Shown here in pieces: positions 45,887-54,337 of a stretch of DNA of 64,000 bases (position 1 is the first letter of the stretch; every line of letters begins with the position of its first letter). The DNA lies in NCBI GenBank assembly GCA_964543525.1, contig CAZIYW010000006.1, positions 24,516 to 88,515 on the forward strand. Direction: 5' to 3'. The notes beneath the pieces were generated by a model. That model made no database searches. It had not been told where the DNA came from and saw nothing but the letters and a program-made list of their open reading frames with translations. The position numbers were made by a program, and so were the translations under genes. This DNA is from CBDVBE01 sp964543525. Its GTDB lineage: Bacteria > Fibrobacterota > Chitinivibrionia > Chitinivibrionales > JANQEN01.

Positions 45887-46741
45887 ATGCCCTACGATCT
45901 TGAATCAGTTGCAAAACTGCTTGACGACAACATGCCGTCTCTGTCGCCTACCGCGTCAAAGGTAATGCAGTTGGCCAACAACATCAACACGCCGCCGCCG
46001 GAATTGACAAAGGTTATCAAGCTGGATCCGGTACTGTCTGCCAAGGTGCTGAAACTGGTTAATTCCTCCTATTTTGCCCTGCCGAATCAGATCGTTTCGC
46101 TTGAAAAAGCGGTCATCATGCTGGGACTGAATACGATAAAAAACCTCGCGCTCAGTGCCGCAACGCTGGCGCAGATGAAGGCAAAATCGCTTCCCGACAA
46201 TTTTGACGCCGACGGTTTCTGGAAACATTCCCTCGCCGTGGGAGTTACGGCCAAACTAATAGCGCAAAAACGGGGAATTGACAAAAAGGTTATCGAGGAT
46301 TATTTCATTGCCGGCCTGCTCCATGATCTCGGGATTCTGGTCGAGGCCAAGATTTATCCGGAGGAGTTTCAGCGCATTCTTCTCTCCATCGAAAGTATCA
46401 GTGTCTATGATGCCGAGGAAGTTATACTCGAAGGACTGACCCATTGTAGTATCGGAAAGGTACTTGCGGATAAATGGACGCTCTCGGAGGAGTTGAAAAA
46501 TGTGATGCTCGGGCACCATGCCCCCTTTGATCAGGCAGAACCGTCGTCAGTAACCCTGAGCGTGTATCTGGCAAATAGTATCTGCAAAAATAATGCTGTG
46601 GGACTGGTGCTGGACAAACCGCCTGTCGAAGTGGACCCGAAGGTGTATGAAAAGCTCGGTATCGATGCATCAATCGAAAGCGAAATTCTCGAAGTTCTTG
46701 AAGATGAAATTATCAAAGCTGCGGAGTTTCTTAAAGTATGA
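45887..46741 (+). CDS. HDOD-domain signalling protein
   Basis: 284 residues from the ATG at 45887, which has AAGGAG eight bases upstream; an ATG at 45848 is less likely. The HDOD domain (about 8-205) shows LSPTASKVMQLANNINTP, LDPVLSAKVLKLVNSSYF and LEKAVIMLGLNTIKNLAL. A partly kept HD motif is seen in AGLLHDLGILV. HDOD proteins are non-catalytic relatives of HD phosphodiesterases that act in cyclic-nucleotide, chemotaxis and motility signalling. Its stop codon overlaps the start of the next gene (ATGA), so the two should be made together. Confidence 0.9.
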   Translation: MPYDLESVAKLLDDNMPSLSPTASKVMQLANNINTPPPELTKVIKLDPVLSAKVLKLVNSSYFALPNQIVSLEKAVIMLGLNTIKNLALSAATLAQMKAKSLPDNFDADGFWKHSLAVGVTAKLIAQKRGIDKKVIEDYFIAGLLHDLGILVEAKIYPEEFQRILLSIESISVYDAEEVILEGLTHCSIGKVLADKWTLSEELKNVMLGHHAPFDQAEPSSVTLSVYLANSICKNNAVGLVLDKPPVEVDPKVYEKLGIDASIESEILEVLEDEIIKAAEFLKV

Positions 46742-47637
46742 AAATACAATACTGGGGTGTCAGAGGATCCATTGCCACACCGGGCAGGGACACGGTTGTT
46801 TACGGCGGTAATACCGCCTGCGTATCGGTTGAACTGGACGATACGATTCTTATTTTTGATGCAGGGACCGGTATTCGTGTCTGTGGTAACTATCTGCTTT
46901 CCAAAGGGGATAGCATTACCGGCTCGATTTTCATTTCCCATACCCATTGGGATCATATTCAGGGATTTCCTTTCTTTGTACCGGCCTATATTCCGGGCAA
47001 TACCTTTACTCTCTACGGTCCGCCGTCGGATGTACAGAATCAGAGCCTCAAACAGATTATGGAATTCCAGACCAGTTATGAATACTTCCCTATCAGCCTC
47101 TCCCAACTCGGCGCAACCATCAACTATGTTGACTGCAAGGAGGGGAAGGTTGATGTTGACGGACTGGAGATGTATACCTGCCGGATAAATCATCCGGTCG
47201 CCTGCCTGGCCTATAAAGTAGTGTATAACGGAAATATTTTTATCTATGGGGGCGATCACGAACCCTTCAGAAATATCTACCGCGACTCCGATGCCGGGGC
47301 AGACATGGATGAGGATTTCCTGAAAGAACTCGATCAGAATGCCGAAGAACAGAATAAAAAAATCATGGAGTTCTGTAAAAACGCCGATGTGGTCTCCTGG
47401 GACGGTCAGTATACCGATGAAGAATATGAAGCGAAAAAAGGCTGGGGCCACAGCTCATTCAGCGCAGACCTCGAACTGGCTGAAAAGGCCGGTATTAAAC
47501 ATATAATTCTTACTCACCACGAACCCATGAACTCCGATGAAAAACTCGCCGGGTATGAAGCCGATATGAAAAAGCGCGCTGAAGGAAAGGGCTTCATGAT
47601 TGATTTTGCCAGGGAAGGTATGCAGATAGAGTTATAA
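46738..47637 (+). CDS. Metallo-beta-lactamase-fold hydrolase
   Basis: 299-residue cytoplasmic protein. The start MKIQYWGVRGSIATPG and the metal motif SHTHWDHIQGFPFF (H68, H70, D72, H73) are typical of a signalling-linked MBL subgroup near phosphodiesterase-like enzymes. Further metal ligands are likely in RINHPVACLAY, GGDHEPF and LTHHEP. It overlaps the HDOD gene by four bases. Related pairs occur in cyclic-nucleotide signalling, so a phosphodiester or cyclic-nucleotide substrate is possible, but this is inference from context. Confidence 0.88.
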   Translation: MKIQYWGVRGSIATPGRDTVVYGGNTACVSVELDDTILIFDAGTGIRVCGNYLLSKGDSITGSIFISHTHWDHIQGFPFFVPAYIPGNTFTLYGPPSDVQNQSLKQIMEFQTSYEYFPISLSQLGATINYVDCKEGKVDVDGLEMYTCRINHPVACLAYKVVYNGNIFIYGGDHEPFRNIYRDSDAGADMDEDFLKELDQNAEEQNKKIMEFCKNADVVSWDGQYTDEEYEAKKGWGHSSFSADLELAEKAGIKHIILTHHEPMNSDEKLAGYEADMKKRAEGKGFMIDFAREGMQIEL

Positions 47638-47650
47638 TACTTTTCTGTTT

Positions 47651-48739
47651 TTATGGTACACTATACACAGTCCACACCGGCACATGATCGGAGCCGTAGG
47701 TCTTGTTTATCTTCCGGGCGCCGGTAAAATGATCCTCATAGCCGCCATACACGTAAATATTGTCTACCGGGCTGCCGGAAATCGTTGAGGTTGTTGATTC
47801 CGTTATGTGACCGGTCAGGTTTGTCATGGATAATCCGCCTGCTATACCCGCATATAAAATGGCATGGGTGTCGTCATATAAATCGGCACCGCCGCAATCT
47901 GCATAACAATCACTCTTCAGGTCCGAACCGTTTTTCGAAGCATCGGAATGCCCGACATTAAAATCTCCCGCGACAACGTATGAATAACCAGGGAAAAAAT
48001 GCACATCTTCAATAACACCCAGCGCAACCGCACCGGTGACAAATTCCCGTTTAGCGGCGTTGATACTGTCGGCGCGCGCCGTCCGTCCGAAAGATGATTT
48101 CAAATGCACCACGGAGATTGTCAATCTTACCGCAGGTATGGATACCCATAGATATCCCCGTTTACATTCAACTTTTTTCACCCCGAGCTTAAGCATCGGC
48201 CGTATAACCGATTCAATCGGTTCTCCTTCCTTGTTCTTGTTGTCCGGTGACGGATCATATTCAATGACCTGGCCGAAAGGGTATTTGCTGATAACACCAA
48301 CCTCGAAAGCCCCCCGGTGAGCACCGTCACTCTGAAAAAAGTCGGAACAGGCAACATGATAATCTTTAAACCCCATGGTTACGGCTATGTTTTTGAGTAT
48401 CCCATACGATACCACCTCCTGAACACAGAGTATATCAGGCCTGACTTTTTCTGCGAAAGCTTTCAGGGAATCTTTACGCCTGGTAACCTCACTGTGCGTT
48501 AACATGTCATTCATATTCCAGGTTGCTATAATAACCTTTCCGGCAGCGGGCTCCGGAACCTCTACTGTTTGCTCCTTCCCGGTCTGCTCGGCAGCCGGTT
48601 CTGCTTTTTGTTCCGCAGCTACCTCCGTATTTTGTTCCGCAGCCTGTTCAGCACTCCGATCGGTTTCCTGCTCAGCATTGACGGAAAAACAAACAGCGAT
48701 TAAAATAAGAACCGGTACTGTTCCGAGTATTTTTTTCAT
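47651..48739 (-). CDS. Exported endonuclease/exonuclease/phosphatase (EEP) family protein
   Basis: 362 residues from the ATG ending at 48739 (AAGGGGG upstream). The signal peptide is MKKILGTVPVLILIAVCFSV, followed by a low-complexity linker of repeated AEQ units (residues about 22-62). EEP motifs are in order: IATWNMND, ILCVQEVV, VVHLKSSFGR, VAGDFNVGHSD and GSDHVPVW. The fold hydrolyses phosphodiester or phosphomonoester bonds with a metal ion. Export suggests an extracellular DNase or a lipid/sugar phosphatase. It converges with the MBL gene 13 bases away. Confidence 0.88.
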   Translation of the reverse strand: MKKILGTVPVLILIAVCFSVNAEQETDRSAEQAAEQNTEVAAEQKAEPAAEQTGKEQTVEVPEPAAGKVIIATWNMNDMLTHSEVTRRKDSLKAFAEKVRPDILCVQEVVSYGILKNIAVTMGFKDYHVACSDFFQSDGAHRGAFEVGVISKYPFGQVIEYDPSPDNKNKEGEPIESVIRPMLKLGVKKVECKRGYLWVSIPAVRLTISVVHLKSSFGRTARADSINAAKREFVTGAVALGVIEDVHFFPGYSYVVAGDFNVGHSDASKNGSDLKSDCYADCGGADLYDDTHAILYAGIAGGLSMTNLTGHITESTTSTISGSPVDNIYVYGGYEDHFTGARKINKTYGSDHVPVWTVYSVP

Positions 48740-49302
48740 AGTGGCCCCCTTTTGCATGTAATGATAATAGTAAAAGTATAGATTCTTAATCTAAATTATT
48801 TTACACGATTTTGGAAGCAATAAATCCGTCCAGGGATGCAGATAAAACTTCCTGTATATAGGTAACAGGATTGTTACATAATTCATTTCATCATAAGATG
48901 CACAAATATACCACGTTCGTACCGAGTATCTTTTCCACCGCTTGTCTCGATACAGGCGACAAGCGGTAAAAAACATATATCGAAGTAAACACATAAAACA
49001 GCCGTGACTTCCCGTGTTTTAAATTATGCAACAACTCCAGTATGTTATCCGTCGGTTAGAAGACGGCTTTTAATAAGTAGCGTAAGAATCCCTTTATATA
49101 AACCACCGGTGGAAATACTCTGTTCTCCAATACGATTTCCCGGTAATTTGCTTTTCTGAACCCTGTAATAATTATTATATTATGTCTGATTATTTTTTGT
49201 TAAGACTTTACAGAAGCGCCCCTGATACCCATGGGAACTACCGGCATGAAGATGGGGTGTTGCGGAGCAAGATCTGCTGAATTGTTCTATCAAGGAGGTG
49301 CT
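48740..49302. repeat. Intergenic region with copy 1 of a degenerate dispersed repeat and a 10-bp hairpin
   Basis: From 48877 (CATAATTCATTT) to about 48985 the sequence resembles 56756-56840. Both share a GTATCTTTT...ACCGC...CTCxATACAG core. In this copy ACCGCTTGTC (48937-48946) and GACAAGCGGT (48958-48967) form a perfect stem. The rest of the 560-base spacer holds nothing recognised; a good AAGGAGG precedes the radical SAM gene. Confidence 0.4.
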
Positions 49303-50778
49303 ATGAAGGTAGTGTTCATTACTCCTGCATCGGATTTGCGCCGTAATTTTTTTTACCGTATCGGGCATCTAATATATGAAAGTGCGAATTCCATTCCCGG
49401 TCCTCTTATTCTTGGTAAAATTCTTTGTGACGCCGGTCATGAGGTAGCGGTATACGAAGAATTATACGCACATCTTGATTTTAACCTGTTTGATGATGCA
49501 GACGTCATCGGTATATCCACGATGACTGCGACCGCACCCCGCGCATATACCATAGCCGATTATTTCAGGGCAAAGGGAAAGCGGGTAATCATGGGGGGCC
49601 TGCATGCGTCGGCGCTACCCCGGGAATCACTCAAACATTGCGATCAGGTGGTGGTCGGTGAGGCGGAAAGCGTTATCACCGACGTGATCGAGGGAACAAT
49701 CAGTGATCCGATTGTTCATGCACCGAAAATTAACAATATCGATACAATACCATTCCCCGACTACTCCCTTATTAAGACACCGGTTAAAACAATAAACATT
49801 ACCACCAGCCGCGGTTGTCCTTTTCAGTGTGAGTTCTGTACCTCTTCCCGTTTCTTCAACCCCTATCGTGAGAGAACTCCCGATAATGTCATTGCAGGGC
49901 TTCTCAGATATCGGCACCAGGGGTACCGCAATATCAATTTCCAGGATAACAACTTCACCGCCAATAAAAAACGGGCTAAGGAAATTCTCCGGAAAATGGT
50001 TGCCCATAATCTCATTTACAAAAACGGTTTCTTTTTCGGCAGAACTGATATTGCCAACGATGAAGAACTGCTGGTACTTCTCAAAGAAGCCGGCTTTTCC
50101 ATCGTCCTGGTAGGTATCGAATCACTCAATCAAAAATCCCTGGATTCTATTAACAAAAAGCAGAGCGTCGAGCAGATAGAACGTTGTGTTAAAAAGTTAG
50201 CGAAGTATAACATGAAATTAAGTGCCAGTCTTGTACTCGGTACCGACTGTGATACAACTGAAGATATACATCAAACTGTGAATTATTGCCGAAAAACACA
50301 TGCATACTCGCTCCAGCCGCCTCCCCTCACGCCATTACCGGGCACGCCCCTGTTTGACAGGCTGGAAAAAGAGAAAAGGATTATCACAAAAAACTGGGAT
50401 TACTATGATATGATGCATGTGGTATTCCATCCAAAAAATATGTCCCCCGTGCAATTACAAAAGGAATTTTTTACTGCGCTTCACCGATTCTACACATTTA
50501 CATCCTCGTTGAGCATGTTGAAAATTTTCGGCCCTATGGCTGCTATAAAACGTATCGGTATGGCGCTCATTATACGAGCATGTATACTCTGTACCCGTGT
50601 CAAGGAGCGATCCTTTTACCGGATGCTGCGTACATATTCAAAAGCTTCTCCTGATGCACCGGAAGCAGGCGACGGGAAACAGGCCGAACCGGTGCAGGTG
50701 CTCATTGGACCGGTACAGAACCGAAAACACAAACATACCGTAAGAAAGGCTGATAGGGTAAAAAGAGTTCAGCGGTGA
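49303..50778 (+). CDS. B12-binding-type radical SAM protein
   Basis: 491 residues from ATG 49303 (AAGGAGG five bases upstream); a frame opens 24 codons earlier but lacks a site. An N-terminal Rossmann-like B12-binding domain (VVFITPASDLRRNFF, DVIGISTMTATAPRAY, VIMGGLHASALP) precedes the radical SAM core, with the cluster motif CPFQCEFC and FQDNNFTANKKR, VGIESLN. A C-terminal extension follows (about 400-491, basic, helical). Such enzymes methylate or rearrange unactivated carbon. The family contains hopanoid, bacteriochlorophyll and natural product enzymes; the substrate is unknown. The DxHxxG cobalamin motif is not evident, so the cofactor may be bound base-off or lost. Confidence 0.9.
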   Translation: MKVVFITPASDLRRNFFYRIGHLIYESANSIPGPLILGKILCDAGHEVAVYEELYAHLDFNLFDDADVIGISTMTATAPRAYTIADYFRAKGKRVIMGGLHASALPRESLKHCDQVVVGEAESVITDVIEGTISDPIVHAPKINNIDTIPFPDYSLIKTPVKTINITTSRGCPFQCEFCTSSRFFNPYRERTPDNVIAGLLRYRHQGYRNINFQDNNFTANKKRAKEILRKMVAHNLIYKNGFFFGRTDIANDEELLVLLKEAGFSIVLVGIESLNQKSLDSINKKQSVEQIERCVKKLAKYNMKLSASLVLGTDCDTTEDIHQTVNYCRKTHAYSLQPPPLTPLPGTPLFDRLEKEKRIITKNWDYYDMMHVVFHPKNMSPVQLQKEFFTALHRFYTFTSSLSMLKIFGPMAAIKRIGMALIIRACILCTRVKERSFYRMLRTYSKASPDAPEAGDGKQAEPVQVLIGPVQNRKHKHTVRKADRVKRVQR

Positions 50779-50965
50779 TACTCCGTTCCGGGACGATTCT
50801 TATACCCTGGGCACAGGTGATAACAGTATATTATATCTCGTATGTATTGAAAGAATTGTCACAGTGCCGCTAGTAAAAACGTACCTGTCGTATAGCACGG
50901 AAAAAATACGCCGGTGCACATCACTATGTAAAAGCTGTCTGTCACTATAGAACAAACAGGTCGCC

Positions 50966-52114
50966 ATGAGCAATTTAAAACAATTATTTCTGCTAGATCC
51001 GGAAATCATCTTTCTCAACCACGGCTCCTTTGGTGCCTGTCCGAAAAGGGTGTTTGAAGAGTATCAGCACTGGCAGCGGAAAATGGAACTGCAACCCATT
51101 TATTTCTTCAACGAGCTGTTAATGCCGGCATTGCACAACGCACGTAAAAAACTGGCAGACTATATACATGCTTCCGAAGATTCCCTTGTCTTTATCCCCA
51201 ACACCACGTTCGGGGTAAATGCAGTGGCCCGCTCACTTCCGCTCAGCCGGGGTGATGAAATACTCAGCACGAATCACGAGTATGGCGCCTGTGATAAAAC
51301 CTGGCAGTTTATCTGCAATAAGACCGGCGCACTGTATATAAAATGTCCCATTCAGATTCCGCTTGCATCAAACGAAGAGTGTATTGAGCAGTTCTGGAGC
51401 GGAGTAACGGATCGTACCAAAGTCATTTTCCTCAGTCATATTACTTCATCGACAGCATACCTTTTGCCCGTAAAGAAGATTTGTGCGCGTGCCCGTAAAG
51501 CCGGAATTATTACTGTCATTGACGGTGCACATGCACCGGGCCAGATTTCTCTTGACCTGGAAGATATCGGGGCCGACTTCTACACCGGCAATGCCCACAA
51601 ATGGCTTTGCGCGCCAAAAGGAGCGGCATTTTTATATACACGAAAAGAGATGCAGCATGTAATCGAACCTCTTATCGTAAGCTGGGGATGGGGTAAGGAG
51701 CGACAGTTCTCCACCGGATCGGATTTCCTCGATTATTATCAGTGGACCGGTACCAATGACTATGCCGCCTATCTCAGTGTACCGGCGGCGATTCAATTCC
51801 AAAGGGAGTATAATCCTTCCGAGGTACGTGACGAATGTCATGAACTGCTTCGCAGTGCCCTGCAGTCTATTGAAAAAACAACCTCCTGCGAATCAATGTA
51901 TATCGATGACTCCTTTTACCGTCAGATGGCAGTTACCGGTTTGCCGCGTATCGATGATCCGGCTACTTTAAAAAATGCACTTTATCGGAAATACCGAATT
52001 GAAATACCGGTTATTTCATGGAATAGCCGACACCTGCTCCGTCTTACCATACAAAGTTATAATACCCATTCCGAGGTTCAAAATCTTTTAACGGCGCTGC
52101 ACGAATTATTGTAA
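50966..52114 (+). CDS. Class V aminotransferase family PLP enzyme (isopenicillin N epimerase-like)
   Basis: 382-residue cytoplasmic enzyme of the NifS/class V fold. FLNHGSFGACPKRVFEEYQ at the start and the PLP lysine in YTGNAHKWLCAPKGAAFLY are characteristic of the isopenicillin N epimerase/desulfurase-like subgroup. The PLP-contacting aspartate is in VIDGAHAPGQ, and NTTFGVNAV binds phosphate. The reaction could be epimerisation, C-S lyase or transamination. It lies between two radical SAM genes on the same strand, with gaps of about 190 and 220 bases; a joint pathway is possible but not shown. Confidence 0.9.
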   Translation: MSNLKQLFLLDPEIIFLNHGSFGACPKRVFEEYQHWQRKMELQPIYFFNELLMPALHNARKKLADYIHASEDSLVFIPNTTFGVNAVARSLPLSRGDEILSTNHEYGACDKTWQFICNKTGALYIKCPIQIPLASNEECIEQFWSGVTDRTKVIFLSHITSSTAYLLPVKKICARARKAGIITVIDGAHAPGQISLDLEDIGADFYTGNAHKWLCAPKGAAFLYTRKEMQHVIEPLIVSWGWGKERQFSTGSDFLDYYQWTGTNDYAAYLSVPAAIQFQREYNPSEVRDECHELLRSALQSIEKTTSCESMYIDDSFYRQMAVTGLPRIDDPATLKNALYRKYRIEIPVISWNSRHLLRLTIQSYNTHSEVQNLLTALHELL

Positions 52115-52332
52115 TGGGAACAATTAATTCTTGTTATTACTTGACAGTTGTTCCTACTAAATGCCCCGGAGGGGGACTTTTAAAGTAGTAATATTATAAC
52201 AAAATCAACACCTTACAAGGCATAGCGTAAGCTGTCGCTTTGCCTTCCCTTCGGGGGATTCAGGGGACGCAACGCAATGCGAAGCATAAATTTGTATATA
52301 TTTAACAAGAACTAATTAGATATATTATTAAC

Positions 52333-53253
52333 ATGCGAAACAGACCAGAACCATTGATAATCCGCCCGCCGAGTGAATGGCGCAGCATGCTTATCCGCTC
52401 CACACGCGGATGTAACTGGAACCGCTGTAAATTCTGCGGCATATATACCGCCCTCGGCGAGCCCGAATACTCTATCCGGCCGGTCGAAGATGTGAAACAG
52501 GACATTGACTGGTTTGCCGGCAACATGCGCGGTCTTACCACCGCTTTTATCGGTGATGCCGATCCGTTGAGCCGGCCGTTTGAAGAGAGTGTCGAAATTA
52601 TCAAATACCTTCGCGATCAAATACCGGCACTGAAACGGGTTACTATCTATGCGCGCTCCTCCACCATATTCAAGCTCGGGGAAGAAAAGCTGTGCCTGCT
52701 CAGAGAAGCCGGTCTTGACAGAATACATACCGGTCTTGAGACCGGCAGCGCAGAACTGTTGAAATTCCATAAAAAAGGACAGTCGCCAAAGCTACTCCTC
52801 CGTACAGGGCTGTGGATAAAAAAAGCCGGTCTGGAACTCTCATACTACGTGCTTCTCGGACTCGGCGGCATTGACAGGTGGAAAGAGCACATTGACGCCA
52901 CCGCTGCTATCCTCAATCAAACCGATCCCGATTTTATCCGACTCAGACGGTTGTGGATATACAGGGGAGATATCGGACTGCCTAATATTGAAAGCCCCTT
53001 GTGGCACGATATTAAAAACGGGAGCTTCAAGCCACAGACACCCGAGGGTACTGTGCTGGAGTTGCAAAGACTCATAGAGCGCCTGAACGGTATTCACAGT
53101 ACCGTTGTATGTGATCACTCGAACAACTATTTCCAGGTCAGAGGCACCTTGCCGGATGACAGGGAGAGAATGCTTCACGAAATAAATACATTCCTCCACC
53201 TTCCGGAAAAAACCAGAAACCTGCATTATGAAATGATTGGATCGGAAATATAG
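52333..53253 (+). CDS. Radical SAM protein
   Basis: 306 residues. The cluster motif is CNWNRCKFC, spaced CX4CX2C (C27, C32, C35) instead of the usual CX3CX2C. It is followed by GDADPLSRPFE, RVTIYARSST and DRIHTGLETGSAELL, typical of the core barrel. It has no extra cluster domain and no B12 domain. No good Shine-Dalgarno precedes the ATG. The gene may be co-functional with the upstream aminotransferase. The substrate is unknown. It converges with a small gene five bases downstream. Confidence 0.88.
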   Translation: MRNRPEPLIIRPPSEWRSMLIRSTRGCNWNRCKFCGIYTALGEPEYSIRPVEDVKQDIDWFAGNMRGLTTAFIGDADPLSRPFEESVEIIKYLRDQIPALKRVTIYARSSTIFKLGEEKLCLLREAGLDRIHTGLETGSAELLKFHKKGQSPKLLLRTGLWIKKAGLELSYYVLLGLGGIDRWKEHIDATAAILNQTDPDFIRLRRLWIYRGDIGLPNIESPLWHDIKNGSFKPQTPEGTVLELQRLIERLNGIHSTVVCDHSNNYFQVRGTLPDDRERMLHEINTFLHLPEKTRNLHYEMIGSEI

Positions 53254-53258
53254 CGGGC

Positions 53259-53444
53259 TTACACCTGTCTGAGAAACTCTTCAAGCGAGGTACAACTGTT
53301 GAGCGCAATCTTGAGATTAAGAATATCTTCCTTATTAATTTCACGTTCACGTGCAGGTCGGCCGGTCAGGAGCTTCTTGTACTCTTCCCTCATGGCTTTT
53401 TCAAGCATAAGATGTAATTCATCCATCAAATTTCTTTCTTTCAT
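53259..53444 (-). CDS. Small hypothetical protein
   Basis: 61 residues, highly charged and helical (MDELHLMLEKAMREEYKKLL, EDILNLKIALNSC). AGGA lies seven bases before the ATG. It converges with the radical SAM gene. No known family is recognised; the helical content suggests a protein-binding adaptor or antitoxin-size regulator, which is only a guess. Confidence 0.5.
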   Translation of the reverse strand: MKERNLMDELHLMLEKAMREEYKKLLTGRPAREREINKEDILNLKIALNSCTSLEEFLRQV

Positions 53445-53638
53445 GCTGTCCTGCTTTAAATAACTCTAGATTTACCTTTTATAATAATATGAAGCAATAA
53501 GTATACCAACAATATAACTTATTATTCTGAAATTCAAAGTACTTTTTTTAAAATATCCATTAGAAATTGATTAGGAAATAATTGACATAAGTGTACTTTA
53601 TTTCGCAATTCAGGCAAAATTACACAATAGCTTAACCG

Positions 53639-53669
53639 AACACTTTATTATATTACATGCTAAAGTGTT
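53639..53669. repeat. Perfect 9-bp inverted repeat in spacer
   Basis: AACACTTTA (53639-53647) and TAAAGTGTT (53661-53669) flank a 13-base AT-rich loop in the 348-base gap 53445-53792. There is no T-run for a terminator. It may be a regulator site. Nothing else in that gap is recognised. Confidence 0.4.
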
Positions 53670-53792
53670 AGAGCAGACAGATAAGGTACTGCTGTAGGAA
53701 AATTCTGTAACTGTGGTACTGCTGACAATAGAAATATAATTTCTTTAAATGAGAAACTCTTCAGCCCGTAACAGTATTGCCGAACAGAGCAA

Positions 53793-54020
53793 TCAGGTTA
53801 CGTTTTCTTCCTTTTCAGACACTTCCGTCCTTTTTTCAGGAATAAGATACCAGCCTGCGAGATAGGCAATAACCAGTGGCGCTACCTGAGTTAATATGCA
53901 TAAAAACACGGCGACAATTCTGACCAGATTCGGATCAAGATTATAAATCTCCCCGATACCGGCACATATTCCGGCAGCCTTCTTTTTATCCGGATCGGTT
54001 ATACGATATAAATTTTTCAT
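53793..54020 (-). CDS. PspC-domain membrane protein
   Basis: 75 residues. The PspC signature is clear: KNLYRITDPDKKKAAGICAG then IGEIYNLDPNLVRIVAVFLC, with membrane helices at about 33-62 and a charged tail. PspC proteins belong to the phage-shock/envelope stress response and sense or stabilise the inner membrane; stand-alone short forms are common in anaerobes. No pspA or pspB lies nearby. It is a single gene. Confidence 0.9.
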   Translation of the reverse strand: MKNLYRITDPDKKKAAGICAGIGEIYNLDPNLVRIVAVFLCILTQVAPLVIAYLAGWYLIPEKRTEVSEKEENVT

Positions 54021-54279
54021 AAGTACCTCTGAAACGATTAAGAAATTTCATTGTTTCTGTTTTAAATATATCACATTATTATCGTGATCCGGTACTGATT
54101 TTTTAATGGATTTCATGAACGCGCCTGAATAAAAGTCATATTATCAATAAAAAGGACTCGCAATTCATCAGGATCGGTTTTTGGAGAAGGAAGGTGTATT
54201 GAAGAAGTTATTATCGTGTCAATTGTACATTTACATCGTGTTTTTTTAACACTCATCCGGTTTATATAACAGAAATAAA

Positions 54280-54309
54280 TCATGCCTGCGCCATCGAACG
54301 CAGGCATGA
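54280..54309 (-). terminator. Terminator-like hairpin after the sigma-54 activator gene
   Basis: A perfect 11-bp stem (TCATGCCTGCG, 54280-54290; CGCAGGCATGA, 54299-54309) closes an 8-base loop, 28 bases past the stop of the minus-strand gene. Read on that strand it is followed by TTTATTTCTG. The remaining spacer 54021-54279 shows nothing else. Confidence 0.6.
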
Positions 54310-54337
54310 ACCATTTTGCAACCATAACCGGCGGGTG

